64,000 nucleotides of DNA from Streptomyces sp. HmicA12 (GCF_000373565.1 NZ_KB891820.1:462647-526646); one strand, 5' to 3'; numbered from the stretch's first letter, positions 8,373 through 17,916 are shown. Notes: generated by a model from the letters alone, not told the origin. Translations and numbers: made by a program.

Positions 8373-9395
8373 ATGCACCTCCAGCACAGCAGCAAGCGCC
8401 ACAGAGCACCGGCCGCCCTCGCGGCCCTCGTCACCGCACTCGGCCTCACGGCCATCGCCCCGTCCGCCGACGCGGCGCAGCCGCACGCCGACCGTGCCCA
8501 CGGTTTCGCCTCCCTCGCGGGCGGCACCACCGGGGGAGCGGGCGGCCGGGTCGTCACCGTCACCACCCAGGCCGACCTGGAGAAGTACGCGGCCGCCGAC
8601 GAGCCCTACGTCATCCGCGTGGCCGGGACGATCCAGGCCGAGCCGTTCGGCGCGAACATCGTCGTGGCCTCCGACAAGACGATCGTCGGCGTCGGCACGA
8701 AGGGTGAACTCGTGTCGGGCGAACTCCACTTGAACCCCGGCACCAGCAACGTCGTCATCCGCAACCTGACGATCCGCGACTCCGCGATCCAAGGCGACTG
8801 GGACTGCAAGGACACCGACTTCGACGGCATCCAGATGGACACCGCCGACCACGTGTGGATCGACCACAACCGCTTCTCGAACATCTGCGACGGCCAGCTC
8901 GACATCCGCAAGGACAGCGACTACATCACCGTCTCCCACAACCGCTTCGAGAACAACAACAAGACGTTCGGCATCGGCTGGACCACGAACGTCGTCACGA
9001 AGATCACGATCGACCACAACTGGTTCAGGAACACCAAGCAGCGCAACCCGTCCGCGGACAACTGCCGCTACGCGCACCTCTACAACAACTACCTGTCCGA
9101 GCAGCCCGACGACGGCGACCCGACATGGACGTACGGGAACTGGTCGCGCGGTCGGACCGAGATGGTCATCGAGAACAGCTACTACGACGGGCTGCGGCAC
9201 CCCTACCAGGCCGACGACACGGCCGAACTGGTGCAGCGCGGCTCGATCCTGAAGAACACCACGGGCCGCACCGACGCCCACGGCGACGCCTTCGACCCGC
9301 GCGCCCTCTACCGCTACCACCTCGACCCGGCGGCTGCCGTGCCCGCCCTGGTCGAGAAGTTCTCCGGCCCCCAAGCCTCGCTGAGAAAACCCTAG
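8373..9395 (+). CDS. Secreted pectate lyase, PL1 family
   Basis: This 340-residue protein has a signal peptide (positive start, hydrophobic core, cleavage near ADAAQ at about 35) followed by a right-handed parallel beta-helix. The pectate-lyase superfamily signature WIDHN is near residue 162, followed by DGQLDIRKDSDYITVS, where the calcium-binding acidic residues lie. It would cleave polygalacturonate by beta-elimination outside the cell, releasing unsaturated oligogalacturonides. It lies 32 bases after the GH43 gene and just before the solute-binding protein gene, consistent with one transcription unit. Confidence 0.92.
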   Translation: MHLQHSSKRHRAPAALAALVTALGLTAIAPSADAAQPHADRAHGFASLAGGTTGGAGGRVVTVTTQADLEKYAAADEPYVIRVAGTIQAEPFGANIVVASDKTIVGVGTKGELVSGELHLNPGTSNVVIRNLTIRDSAIQGDWDCKDTDFDGIQMDTADHVWIDHNRFSNICDGQLDIRKDSDYITVSHNRFENNNKTFGIGWTTNVVTKITIDHNWFRNTKQRNPSADNCRYAHLYNNYLSEQPDDGDPTWTYGNWSRGRTEMVIENSYYDGLRHPYQADDTAELVQRGSILKNTTGRTDAHGDAFDPRALYRYHLDPAAAVPALVEKFSGPQASLRKP

Positions 9396-9421
9396 TTGGA
9401 TCCAGAAGAAGAGAGCCGATC

Positions 9422-10768
9422 ATGAACATCCGAATACGCAAAGGCGCGCTCCGCACCGGCACCGCCGTGGCCCTGACCACCGTGCTCGCCCTCACCGCCA
9501 CCGCCTGCGGCGACGACGGCTCCAACGCCGGCGGCGACAAGGGCGGGGAGGGCTCCGGCGGAGGCACGATCACCTTCTGGGACAACAACACGGCCGTGCG
9601 CCGCGACGTCTGGATGGAGATCATCAAGGACTTCGAGAAGAAGAACCCGGACATCAAGGTCAAGTACGTCGGCATCCCCGCGGAGAACGTGCAGTCCAAG
9701 TACGACACCGCGATCCAGGGCGGCGGCCTGCCCGACGTCGGCGGCGTGGGCACCGCGATGCTCGCCGGCATCTCCGCCCAGGGCGCCCTGGAGCCGCTGG
9801 ACGAGCGGCTCGCGACCAGCCCCCTCGGCGACGAACTGAACTCCAAGTTCGTCGACTCGGTGAAGGCGGCGGGCGGCAGCAGCAAGCTCTACACCGTCCC
9901 GACGTCCGCCAACAACGGCGTCCTGTACTACCGCACCGACCTGTTCAAGAAGGCGGGCCTGGACGCGCCGACGACCTGGACCAAGTTCTTCGACGCCGCG
10001 GGCAAGCTCACCAACACCTCGAAGAACCAGTTCGGTTACACCATCCGTGGCGGCGAGGGCTCCATCGCGCAGGCCCTCGACGTCATGTACGGGCAGAGCG
10101 GCATCACCTCGTTCTGGGACGCGAACAACGAGAAGTCGACGGTCAACGACCCCAAGAACGTCGCCGCGCTGGAGAAGTACGCCGCCCTCTTCAAGAAGGC
10201 CACGCCGTCCGCCGACGTGAACAACGACTTCACCAAGATGGTCGCGCAGTTCGACAGCGGCACCATCGGCATGCTCAGCCACAACCTGGGCTCCTACGGC
10301 GACCACGAGAAGGCGTTCGGCACCAAGTTCCGCGGCCTGCCCAACCCGACCGACGACAGCGGCACCCGCGTCCAGGTCTCCAACCCGGTCGACGGACTCG
10401 GCCTGTTCAAGGCGAGCAAGAACAAGAAGGCCGCCTGGAAGTTCATCGAGTTCGCCGCCTCGCACGCCGAGAACAGCAAGTGGAACGAGTCGGCCAAGCA
10501 GATCCCGGCCAACACCTCCGCCGCCAAGGACGCCTGGGTACAGGAGTCCGAGCCGACCAAGCTCGCCGCCGAGGCCCTGGAGTCCGGCTCCACCAAGATC
10601 GTGCAGCTGCCGTACTACCTGCCCGACTGGAACACCATCTCCAAGGCGGACAACGAGGACGACTTCCAGAAGGTCCTGCTCGGCAAGGAGTCCGCGAAGG
10701 ACTTCCTGGACACGCTCGCCGACCAGCTCGACAAGGCCCAGTCCGAGTGGAAGGAACAGGCCAACTAG
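9422..10768 (+). CDS. Extracellular sugar-binding lipoprotein of the ABC importer
   Basis: This 448-residue family 1 (MalE-like) solute-binding protein has a signal peptide ending in a lipobox-like LTATAC at about residues 26-31, so the cysteine should be lipid-anchored. A Gly/Ser/Asp-rich linker leads to the binding domain (TITFWDNNT). AGAAGAGAG upstream is the ribosome site for the ATG at 9422. It would capture pectin-derived oligosaccharides and deliver them to the permeases at 2840-4701. Encoding it 5 kb from the permeases, between two secreted enzymes, is a slightly unusual order. Confidence 0.92.
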   Translation: MNIRIRKGALRTGTAVALTTVLALTATACGDDGSNAGGDKGGEGSGGGTITFWDNNTAVRRDVWMEIIKDFEKKNPDIKVKYVGIPAENVQSKYDTAIQGGGLPDVGGVGTAMLAGISAQGALEPLDERLATSPLGDELNSKFVDSVKAAGGSSKLYTVPTSANNGVLYYRTDLFKKAGLDAPTTWTKFFDAAGKLTNTSKNQFGYTIRGGEGSIAQALDVMYGQSGITSFWDANNEKSTVNDPKNVAALEKYAALFKKATPSADVNNDFTKMVAQFDSGTIGMLSHNLGSYGDHEKAFGTKFRGLPNPTDDSGTRVQVSNPVDGLGLFKASKNKKAAWKFIEFAASHAENSKWNESAKQIPANTSAAKDAWVQESEPTKLAAEALESGSTKIVQLPYYLPDWNTISKADNEDDFQKVLLGKESAKDFLDTLADQLDKAQSEWKEQAN

Positions 10769-10772
10769 CCGG

Positions 10773-10786
10773 ACAGGCAAGCCTGT
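10773..10786. promoter_or_regulatory. Inverted repeat after the solute-binding protein gene
   Basis: ACAGGC-AA-GCCTGT lies 5 bases past the stop codon. It could be a small operator for the esterase gene downstream or a weak hairpin. There is no T-tract, so an intrinsic terminator is unlikely. Confidence 0.3.
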
Positions 10787-10914
10787 TGCCTCATCAATCC
10801 GCCGAGAACCACTGATCGGCCCCTGACCGGGCCGGCTGCGGGACGCCTCCTGACGCACCGCTCCCGCCGCCGGCCCCCTCACCCGCGCACGCGCGCACCC
10901 GTTCACGAGAGTCC

Positions 10915-11760
10915 ATGAAAGGACGGCACATCGTCGTGTCGACCACCCGAAGAGCAACGCTGGCCGCGCTGGCGGCACTTCCGCTGGCCGCGGCCGTCGC
11001 GAGCCCCGCCGCCGCGCGCTCCCACCGCGTGGACCGCCGCACCCTGTTCATCGCCGGTGACTCCACCGCCGCCCAGAAGTACACGGACGCCGCACCCGAG
11101 ACCGGCTGGGGCATGGCGCTCCCCTTCTTCCTCGCCGACCGCATCCGGGTCGCCAACCACGCCGTCAACGGCCGCAGTTCGAAGAGCTTCGTCGACGAGG
11201 GCCGCCTCGACGCGATCCTCGCGGCGATCCGCCCCGGCGACTTCCTGCTGGTCCAGTTCGCGCACAACGACGAGAAGAGCGCCGACCCCACGCGCTACAC
11301 CGAGCCCTGGTCGACGTACCAGGAGTATCTGAAGCTCCACATCGACGGCGCCCGCGCCAAGGGGGCCCGGCCGGTGCTCGCCACCTCCGTCGAGCGCAGG
11401 AAGTTCGACGCCGACGGCAACGCCCAGCCCACCCACGGCGACTACCCGGCGGCGATGCGCGCCCTCGCGAAGGAGGAGGGCGTGGCACTGCTCGACCTGC
11501 AGGCGCTCTCGCTCGCGCTGTGGCAGCGGCTCGGCGTCGAGGAGACCAAGGTCTACTTCAACTGGACCGGCACGGAGCAGGACAACACGCACTTCAACCC
11601 GCCCGGCGCCATCGCCGTGGCCCGGCTCGCCGCCCGCGAGCTGCTGCACGCCCGGGTCCTGCCGGCCCGCGACGTGCGCCGCGTCGGTGACGAGATCGAC
11701 GAACTCTCCGACGCCTGGCAGTCGCGTCTCACCTGGCTGCCCGGCACGACACCCGCCTGA
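10915..11760 (+). CDS. Secreted SGNH rhamnogalacturonan acetylesterase-like protein (CE12)
   Basis: This is a GDSL/SGNH hydrolase of up to 281 residues. Block I (FIAGDST, nucleophile Ser50), block II Gly in AVNGRSS, block III Asn in AHNDE and the DNTH Asp/His pair near 223-226 are all present. It should remove acetyl groups from rhamnogalacturonan or pectin outside the cell. The N-terminus has a Tat-like TTRRATLAAL followed by a hydrophobic stretch. A GTG at 10936 with AAAGGA 12 bases upstream is an alternative start and would put the twin arginines nearer the N-terminus. I keep the ATG at 10915 because GAGAG lies about 5 bases before it. Confidence 0.87.
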   Translation: MKGRHIVVSTTRRATLAALAALPLAAAVASPAAARSHRVDRRTLFIAGDSTAAQKYTDAAPETGWGMALPFFLADRIRVANHAVNGRSSKSFVDEGRLDAILAAIRPGDFLLVQFAHNDEKSADPTRYTEPWSTYQEYLKLHIDGARAKGARPVLATSVERRKFDADGNAQPTHGDYPAAMRALAKEEGVALLDLQALSLALWQRLGVEETKVYFNWTGTEQDNTHFNPPGAIAVARLAARELLHARVLPARDVRRVGDEIDELSDAWQSRLTWLPGTTPA

Positions 11761-11789
11761 CCCCCGCCCGATCCCGCAAGGAGCGTACA

Positions 11790-13100
11790 GTGAGCACACA
11801 GAAATGTCATGGTCGCGTCATATCTGGCCTGGTGGCGTGCACCGCCCTGGTCCTCGCGGTGACGGGCACCGTCGGCACCGCCCAGGCCCACGGCCGGTCC
11901 GACGGACGCGACGCAGCCCGGCAGACCCTCGCCAAGGGTGACGGCTGGGCCTCGGCGACCACCGGCACCACGGGCGGCGCCCGCGCCGACGCCGCGCACG
12001 TCTACACCGTCACCACCTGGGCCGAACTGAAGGCCGCCTTCGCCGCGGGCGGCACCGCGCCGAAGATCATCAAGGTCAGGGGCACGCTCGACGCGGACGG
12101 CTCCACCTGCGACGACTTCGCCGCCGACGGCTACGACCTCGACCAGTACCTCGCCGACTACGACCCCGCGGTCTGGGGTTACGAGAACGAGGTCAGCGGC
12201 GAGCAGGAGGACCTGCGGGCCGCGTCCGCCACGTCGCAGGCCAAGGCCATCAAGGCCAATGTCCCGGCCAACACCACGATCGTCGGCGAGGGCAAGAAGC
12301 CCGGCATCGTCGGCGGCAGCCTCCAGATCAACGGCGTCGACAACGTCATCGTGCGCGGCCTCACCCTGGAGTCCCCGCTCGACTGCTTCCCGCAGTGGGA
12401 CCCGACCGACGGCGACACCGGCAACTGGAACTCCGAGTACGACGCGGCGGTCGTCTACGGCTCCACGCACGTGTGGCTCGACCACAACACGTTCACGGAC
12501 GGCGACCACCCGGACTCCACCCTGCCGACGTACTACGGCCGCATCTACCAGCAGCACGACGGTGAGCTGGACGTCGTCAAGGGCGCCGACTACGTCACCG
12601 CGTCGTGGAACGTCTTCGAGGACCACGACAAGACGTTCATGATCGGCAACAGCGACGGCGCGGCCGCCACGGACGAGGGCAAGCTGCGCGTCACTCTGCA
12701 CCACAACCTCTTCAAGAACCTGGTGGAGCGGGCGCCCCGGGTGCGGTTCGGGCAGGTCGACGCCTACAACAACTCGTACGTGGCGAACGCCGACTACGGC
12801 TACTCGTTCGGCATCGGGTTCAAGTCGCAGCTGTACGCGGAGAACAACTCGTTCACGCTGCCCGCGGGGGTCGGGGCCGGGACGATCCTGCACCGGTGGA
12901 ACGACTTTCCGCTCACCGCGAAGGGGAACGTGGTGAACGGGGTTCCGACGGACATCATCGCGGCGTACAACGCGGCGAACGCGTCCGCTCCGCTGGGTTC
13001 CGGTGCCGGGTGGACGCCCGAGCTCCGGCTCCGGGTGGACCCGGCCAAGGCCGTGAGCCGGATCGTGGCCCGGGGCGCCGGGGCGGCCGAACTCCGCTGA
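11790..13100 (+). CDS. Second secreted pectate lyase, PL1 family
   Basis: This 436-residue protein has a signal peptide ending near AQAHG (about residue 34) and a beta-helix catalytic domain. It shows WLDHN near residue 229, the DGELDVVKGADYVT segment, and RAPRVRFG near 314, where the catalytic arginine of PL1 lies. It is longer than the 8373 enzyme and distinct in its loops, so it may prefer different methylation levels or chain lengths. The GTG at 11790 follows an AAGGAG about 8 bases upstream. It is followed by a 306-base repeat-rich gap that probably ends transcription. Confidence 0.92.
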   Translation: MSTQKCHGRVISGLVACTALVLAVTGTVGTAQAHGRSDGRDAARQTLAKGDGWASATTGTTGGARADAAHVYTVTTWAELKAAFAAGGTAPKIIKVRGTLDADGSTCDDFAADGYDLDQYLADYDPAVWGYENEVSGEQEDLRAASATSQAKAIKANVPANTTIVGEGKKPGIVGGSLQINGVDNVIVRGLTLESPLDCFPQWDPTDGDTGNWNSEYDAAVVYGSTHVWLDHNTFTDGDHPDSTLPTYYGRIYQQHDGELDVVKGADYVTASWNVFEDHDKTFMIGNSDGAAATDEGKLRVTLHHNLFKNLVERAPRVRFGQVDAYNNSYVANADYGYSFGIGFKSQLYAENNSFTLPAGVGAGTILHRWNDFPLTAKGNVVNGVPTDIIAAYNAANASAPLGSGAGWTPELRLRVDPAKAVSRIVARGAGAAELR

Positions 13101-13406
13101 CGGGTCCGCGCCTGCCGGGCCGGTGTCGTATTCCGGCCGCGGCCCGGTGGGGCGTCTCGCGCAGTTCCCCGCGCCCCTAAGGCATGCGCTGCGCGCAGCC
13201 TTCCCCTGAAGCGAGCGGAGCTCGCTGTCAGGGGCGCGGGGAACTGCGCGAGACGCCCCCACCGGCCCGCACCCGCCGGACAAGCGCACCCGGCAGACGC
13301 GAAGGCGACAGGGGCGCGGGGAACTGCGCGACCAAGCCCGCACCGGCCCACACCCGCGAACGAACCAATGAGCCGCACAGAGCCGCACACGAAATGGAGC
13401 ACCGGC
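13101..13406. repeat. Intergenic repeat region with 30-bp inverted arms
   Basis: No gene is seen here. The stretch holds three copies of a unit with the core GGGGCGCGGGGAACTGCGCG. Copies 13149-13178 and 13230-13259 are exact 30-bp reverse complements, and a third direct copy is at 13310-13331. Between the arms are two smaller hairpins (AAGGC/GCCTT from 13179, and AGCGAG/CTCGCT around 13210-13226). The same unit recurs at 28705-28726. Such units are common between Streptomyces genes. The cruciform would also act as a transcription terminator for the pectate lyase gene. Confidence 0.75.
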
Positions 13407-14522
13407 ATGCCCATGACCCGCCGCGGATTCATCGCCGCGAGCACCGGCGCCGCAGCCACCGCACTCACCCTGAGCAGCACGACCCCCGCCCTGGCCGGAG
13501 GCAACCGTCCCTTCGGGCCCTACGGCTCACCCGGCCGCCGCCGCGACGACCGCACCCTGTACGTCGACCCGCACGGCCGGGGCGACTTCACCACGGTGCA
13601 GGCCGCCGTGAACGCCGCGACCGCCACCGGCCACACCCTCGTCATCGCCCCGGGCGTCTACCGCGAGACCGTCGCCACCGCCGCGACCGCCTCCGGCATG
13701 ACCTGGATCGGCGCCTCCGGGGACCCGAGGGACACCGTCGTCGTGTACGACAACGCGGCCGGCACCCAGAAACCGGACGGCTCCGGCACGTACGGCACCA
13801 CCGGGTCCGCCACCGTCACCCTGCGCGGCGACGGATTCACCGCCCAGGGCGTCACCTTCGCCAACGACTGGCTGCGCGCCGATCACCCCGGCATCAGCGG
13901 CACCCAGGCCGTCGCCCTGAAGGTGATGGGGGACCGCTCGGCGTTCTACGACTGCCGGTTCCTGGGACACCAGGACACCCTGTACGCCGACACCACCGCC
14001 CTGACCGCCTTCGCCCGCCAGTACTTCCGCGACTGCTACGCCGAGGGTGACGTCGACTTCGTCTTCGGGCGGGGGACGGCCGTCTTCGACCGCTGCCGCT
14101 TCCGCACGCTGGACCGCACCGACCTGACCACCGCCCCGTACGGCTTCGTCTTCGCGCCCTCCACGGCCGGCGCCAACCCGCGCGGCCACCTCGTCACCCG
14201 CTCCCGGATCACGAGCACCGCCCCCGACGCGTACTACAAGCTGGCCCGCCCGTGGGTGCCCAGCTCCGACACCACCGCCAGACCCGCCCTCGTCGTCCGT
14301 GAGACCCACCTCGGTACGGGCATCGACGCGGTCGCGCCCTACGCCAACATGTCGGACAGCTTCCCCTGGCAGCAGCAGCGGTTCGCCGAGTACCACAACA
14401 CGGGTCCCGGCGCCGCCGTCACCGTCGCCGAGAACCGGCCCCAACTCACCCGCGAGGAAGCCGAGTCGGCGACACATGCCGCCTACCTCGGCGACTGGAC
14501 GCCACGGCCGGTGCGGCCGTGA
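13407..14522 (+). CDS. Secreted pectinesterase (CE8), first of a pair
   Basis: This 371-residue pectin methylesterase has a Tat signal (TRRGFIAAS) and a beta-helix domain. CE8 motifs are present: PGVYRE, QAVAL, GHQDTLY with its Asp near 190, GDVDFVFG with the nucleophilic Asp near 216, and LARPW with the substrate-binding Arg near 280. It demethylates pectin so that pectate lyases can act. I chose the ATG at 13407 because GGAG at 13396-13399 is 7 bases upstream and it puts the twin arginines at residues 5-6. An upstream in-frame ATG at 13368 has no ribosome site. The stop overlaps the second pectinesterase. Confidence 0.92.
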   Translation: MPMTRRGFIAASTGAAATALTLSSTTPALAGGNRPFGPYGSPGRRRDDRTLYVDPHGRGDFTTVQAAVNAATATGHTLVIAPGVYRETVATAATASGMTWIGASGDPRDTVVVYDNAAGTQKPDGSGTYGTTGSATVTLRGDGFTAQGVTFANDWLRADHPGISGTQAVALKVMGDRSAFYDCRFLGHQDTLYADTTALTAFARQYFRDCYAEGDVDFVFGRGTAVFDRCRFRTLDRTDLTTAPYGFVFAPSTAGANPRGHLVTRSRITSTAPDAYYKLARPWVPSSDTTARPALVVRETHLGTGIDAVAPYANMSDSFPWQQQRFAEYHNTGPGAAVTVAENRPQLTREEAESATHAAYLGDWTPRPVRP

Positions 14523-15550
14523 TGCGCCGCCGCACCCTCCTCGCCGCAGCCGGGGGAGCCCTCGCCGCGACCACCTTCGCCGCCACACCGGGCCGCCACC
14601 CGCGCACCCTGCACGTCCGTCCCGGCGACTCCGTGCAGGCCGCCGTCGACGCGGTGGAAGTGCCCGGCTGGACGATCGTGATCCATCCGGGCACGTACCG
14701 GGAAGTCGTCAACGTGCCGGCAGCCGCTGCCGAGTTGACGATCAGCGGTGCCCGCGGCGCCCGTGCCTCCGACGCCGTCATCGCCTACGACAACGCCAAC
14801 GGGACGCCCCTGCCCGACGGTTCGGGCACGTACGGCACCGCCGGATCCGCCACCTTCACCTCCGCCGCACCCGGCCTCACCGTCCGCGGCCTCACCCTCG
14901 CCAACGACTGGCTGCGCGCCGACCACCCCGACATCACCGGCACCCAGGCCGTCGCCGCGTACGTCACCGGGGACCGGTCGCTCTTCGACGGGGTACGCCT
15001 CCTCGCCCACCAGGACACCCTGTTCGCCGACACCACCGCCCTCGACGCCTTCGACCGGCAGTACTACCGGGACTGCCACATCGAGGGCGACGTCGACTTC
15101 GTCTTCGGGCGGGCCCGCGCCGTCTTCGAGCACTGCCGCTTCCACACCCTTCAGCGCGACGTCGACTTCACGCCCAAGGGCATGGTCTTCGCCCCGGCCA
15201 CGGCCCGCGCCAACCCGTACGGCTTCCTGGCCACGCGCTGCCGCATCACCTCGGGGGCCGAGGACGCCGCGTACAAGGTCGCCCGGCCGTGGGTCCCCTC
15301 GTACGAGACCACGGCCTGGCCCGCGCTCGTCGTACGGGACACCGAGATCGGCCCGGGCATCGACGCCGCCGCGCCCTACACGAACATGCGCGACGCCTAT
15401 CCGTGGCAGAGCATGCGGTTCGCCGAGTACCGCAACTCCGGTCCCGGCGCGGTCGTTTCGGTGCCCGAGAACCGGCCGCAGCTCACCGCGCGGCAGGCCG
15501 CCGAGCACACCCGCGCGACCTACCTCGGCGATTGGCGGCCCCATGCGTGA
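14522..15550 (+). CDS. Secreted pectinesterase (CE8), second of a pair
   Basis: This 342-residue CE8 enzyme is closely similar to its upstream neighbour, which suggests local duplication. Motifs include QAVAAYV, AHQDTLF (Asp near 164), GDVDFVFG (Asp near 194) and VARPW. The N-terminal MRRRTLLAAAGG is Tat-like but the exported linker is shorter than in the first copy. The ATG at 14522 shares a base with the upstream stop; a GTG at 14519 is an equally placed alternative. In the motif GHQDT the Gly is replaced by Ala, a minor difference between the copies. Confidence 0.9.
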   Translation: MRRRTLLAAAGGALAATTFAATPGRHPRTLHVRPGDSVQAAVDAVEVPGWTIVIHPGTYREVVNVPAAAAELTISGARGARASDAVIAYDNANGTPLPDGSGTYGTAGSATFTSAAPGLTVRGLTLANDWLRADHPDITGTQAVAAYVTGDRSLFDGVRLLAHQDTLFADTTALDAFDRQYYRDCHIEGDVDFVFGRARAVFEHCRFHTLQRDVDFTPKGMVFAPATARANPYGFLATRCRITSGAEDAAYKVARPWVPSYETTAWPALVVRDTEIGPGIDAAAPYTNMRDAYPWQSMRFAEYRNSGPGAVVSVPENRPQLTARQAAEHTRATYLGDWRPHA

Positions 15551-16700
15551 GACGCCGATCGGACGCCGCCGCTTCGTGACCGGCGCCGCCGCAGCGGCAC
15601 TCGTCACGGGCGCCGCGGGACCGGCCGCGGCCGCCGAACCGATCGGCGGCAACCTGCCCGACTTCCATCAACTCCTCAAGGACGAGCTCGACTTCCCGCT
15701 CGCCTGGGGGCGTTCCCCGGTCCGCGACTTCGGTGCGTGGCGGCGCACCGCCCGCGCCAAGGTCGAGGAACTCCTGCTCGTCGACGGCCAGCGAGACGTC
15801 CCGTACGCGCCCGAGTACGCGAGCCCCGCCCAAGGCGACGGCTACCGGCGGGAGTTGGTGACCCTCTCCCTCACCCGGTACGAACGCGTCCGCGGCGCGC
15901 TGCTCACCCCGGACGGCCCCGGCCCCTTCCCCGCCGTCCTCCTGCTCCACGACCACGGCGCCAAGTTCGACATCGGCAAGGAGAAGTTCGTCCGCCCCTG
16001 GTACGACGACACGCGCCTCGCCTCCGCCGAGGCCTGGGCGGCGAAGTACTTCACCGGACGCTTCGTCGGCGACGAACTCGCCCGGCGCGGCTACGCCGTC
16101 CTCTGCCTCGACGCGTACGGCTGGGGCGACCGCGGCCCCGTCGCCTACGACCAGCAGCAGGCCCTGGCCAGTAACTTCTACAACCTCGGGTCGTCACTCG
16201 CCGGTCTGACGGCACGCGAGGACGCCCGCGCCGCCGCCTTCCTCGCCGGCCTCGACCGGGTCGACGCGCGCCGCGTCGCCGCCGTCGGCTTCTCCATGGG
16301 CGCCTACCGCGCCTGGCAGACCGCCGCGCTCAGCGACCACGTCGCCGCCGCCGTCAGCGTCTGCTGGATGACCGGACTCAGGGAAATGATGGTGCCGGGC
16401 AACAACACGCTGCGCGGCCAGTCCTCCTACTACATGCTCCACCCCGGCCTCGCCCGCCATCTCGACATCCCGGACGTCGCGAGCATCGCCGCGCCCCGCC
16501 CGATGTACTTCCTCGACGGCGCCGACGACACCCTCTTCACCTCCGAGGGCGTCGAGGCCGCGTACGCGCGGATGCGCGCGGTGTGGCGCTCCCGGAAGGC
16601 GGGGGACCGGCTGCGCACCGAGACCTGGCCCGGGCTCGGCCATGTCTTCGTCGAGCCCATGCAGGACGCGGTCCTCGACTGGCTCGACGCCACCCTCTAA
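15543..16700 (+). CDS. Tat-exported alpha/beta hydrolase (probable esterase of the pectin locus)
   Basis: This 385-residue protein has a Tat signal (GRRRFVTGAAAAA) and a large alpha/beta-hydrolase domain of the dienelactone hydrolase/acetyl-xylan-esterase type. The nucleophile elbow GFSMG is near 248-252, an acidic residue lies in FLDGADDT, and the histidine is in GLGHVF near 366. It overlaps the second pectinesterase by 8 bases, so it is translated with it. An extracellular esterase that trims acyl groups from pectin is the likely role. The exact ester cleaved is unknown. Confidence 0.8.
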   Translation: MRETPIGRRRFVTGAAAAALVTGAAGPAAAAEPIGGNLPDFHQLLKDELDFPLAWGRSPVRDFGAWRRTARAKVEELLLVDGQRDVPYAPEYASPAQGDGYRRELVTLSLTRYERVRGALLTPDGPGPFPAVLLLHDHGAKFDIGKEKFVRPWYDDTRLASAEAWAAKYFTGRFVGDELARRGYAVLCLDAYGWGDRGPVAYDQQQALASNFYNLGSSLAGLTAREDARAAAFLAGLDRVDARRVAAVGFSMGAYRAWQTAALSDHVAAAVSVCWMTGLREMMVPGNNTLRGQSSYYMLHPGLARHLDIPDVASIAAPRPMYFLDGADDTLFTSEGVEAAYARMRAVWRSRKAGDRLRTETWPGLGHVFVEPMQDAVLDWLDATL

Positions 16701-16742
16701 CACTCCCGCTCCGTTGTCCGTTGCAGACGAAAGGACCCGCAC

Positions 16743-17855
16743 ATGCTGCGTCGTACCGCTCTCGCCGTCGCCTGCGCCGTCACCACAGGCGCGGCGGTCC
16801 TCCTGCTCCCCGCCCCGGCGCAGGCCGCCACCGTCGTCGTCGACACCACCGCCGAGCTGGACGCGGCCGTCTCCGACGCGTCCGCCGGTGACGTCATCCA
16901 GGTCAGGGCCGGCACCTACTACCCGACCGAGACCCTCCAGTCCACGGCCAACGGCACCTCCGGCAGCCCCGTCACGCTGCGCCCGTACGGCTCGGAGACC
17001 GTCAAGATCGACGGATCGTCCCTGCCCTCCGGCGACTGGATCCTCAAGCTCACCGCCGACTACTGGAACGTCTCCGGGATCACCTTCCAGAACTCCCCGG
17101 ACAGCGCCGTCGTCTGCCAGTCCTGCACCGGCACGACCTGGAACAACATCAAGACGATCAACAACGGCGACTCCGGCTTCACCCTCACCGGGGACGCGAC
17201 CGTGAACAACACGGTCAAGAACATCGACTCCTACGGCAACTACGACGCCGCCAACCACGGCGAGAACGCCGACGGCGTCGCCGTCAAGTACGGCTCCGGG
17301 ACCGGCAACCTGGTCACCGGCGCCCGCCTCTACAACAACTCCGACGACGGCATCGACCTGTGGTCCTTCGCCTCCCCGGTGACCATCGAGCACTCCTGGG
17401 CCTTCGGCAACGGCAAGAACCGCTGGTCGGACTCCGCCTTCGCGGGCGACGGCAACGGCTACAAGCTCGGCGGCGACGGCGACACCGTCGCGCACGTCGT
17501 CAACAACTCCGCCGCCTGGGACAACGCGGGCAACGGCTTCACCGAGAACTCCAACACCGGCGCCATCGTCATCAACCGCACCACCGCCTACGCCAACGCC
17601 AAGTGGGGCCACTACTTCGCCACCGGCTCCGCGAAACTCGGCAAGAACCTCGCGGTGGGCAACGGCTCCGGCGCCGTCGCCAAGAGCGGTGCGGTGACGT
17701 CGGCGGGCAACAACTGGGACTCCGGGATCTCGACCCCGCCGTTCGTCTCCACGGACGCGACGACGACGTACAACGCGCGTTCCTCGTCCGGGACGCTGCC
17801 CGCGACGACGTTCCTGACGACGGGATCGTCGACGATCGGCGCGACGATGAACTGA
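16743..17855 (+). CDS. Secreted right-handed beta-helix pectate lyase, PL9-like
   Basis: This 370-residue protein has a classical signal peptide (cleavage near AQAAT at about 29) and a parallel beta-helix rich in Asn ladders. The segment HGENADGVAVKYG near 172-184, followed by NNSDDGIDLW, matches the calcium-binding and catalytic-lysine region of PL9 exo/endo-pectate lyases. It would extend degradation to oligogalacturonides or rhamnogalacturonan. The ATG at 16743 has AAAGGA about 9 bases upstream. The gene ends the rightward pectin run and is followed by a convergent terminator. Confidence 0.85.
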   Translation: MLRRTALAVACAVTTGAAVLLLPAPAQAATVVVDTTAELDAAVSDASAGDVIQVRAGTYYPTETLQSTANGTSGSPVTLRPYGSETVKIDGSSLPSGDWILKLTADYWNVSGITFQNSPDSAVVCQSCTGTTWNNIKTINNGDSGFTLTGDATVNNTVKNIDSYGNYDAANHGENADGVAVKYGSGTGNLVTGARLYNNSDDGIDLWSFASPVTIEHSWAFGNGKNRWSDSAFAGDGNGYKLGGDGDTVAHVVNNSAAWDNAGNGFTENSNTGAIVINRTTAYANAKWGHYFATGSAKLGKNLAVGNGSGAVAKSGAVTSAGNNWDSGISTPPFVSTDATTTYNARSSSGTLPATTFLTTGSSTIGATMN

Positions 17856-17869
17856 CGCGGCCGTCCGCC

Positions 17870-17904
17870 GACCCGCCCGCCCGAACGCCGCGGCCGGGCG
17901 GGTC
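17870..17904. terminator. Convergent hairpin terminator
   Basis: GACCCGCCCG and CGGGCGGGTC form a 10-bp stem between the PL9-like gene and the oppositely transcribed membrane protein gene. It probably serves both strands. Confidence 0.6.
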
Positions 17905-17916
17905 AGTGGGTGTCGC

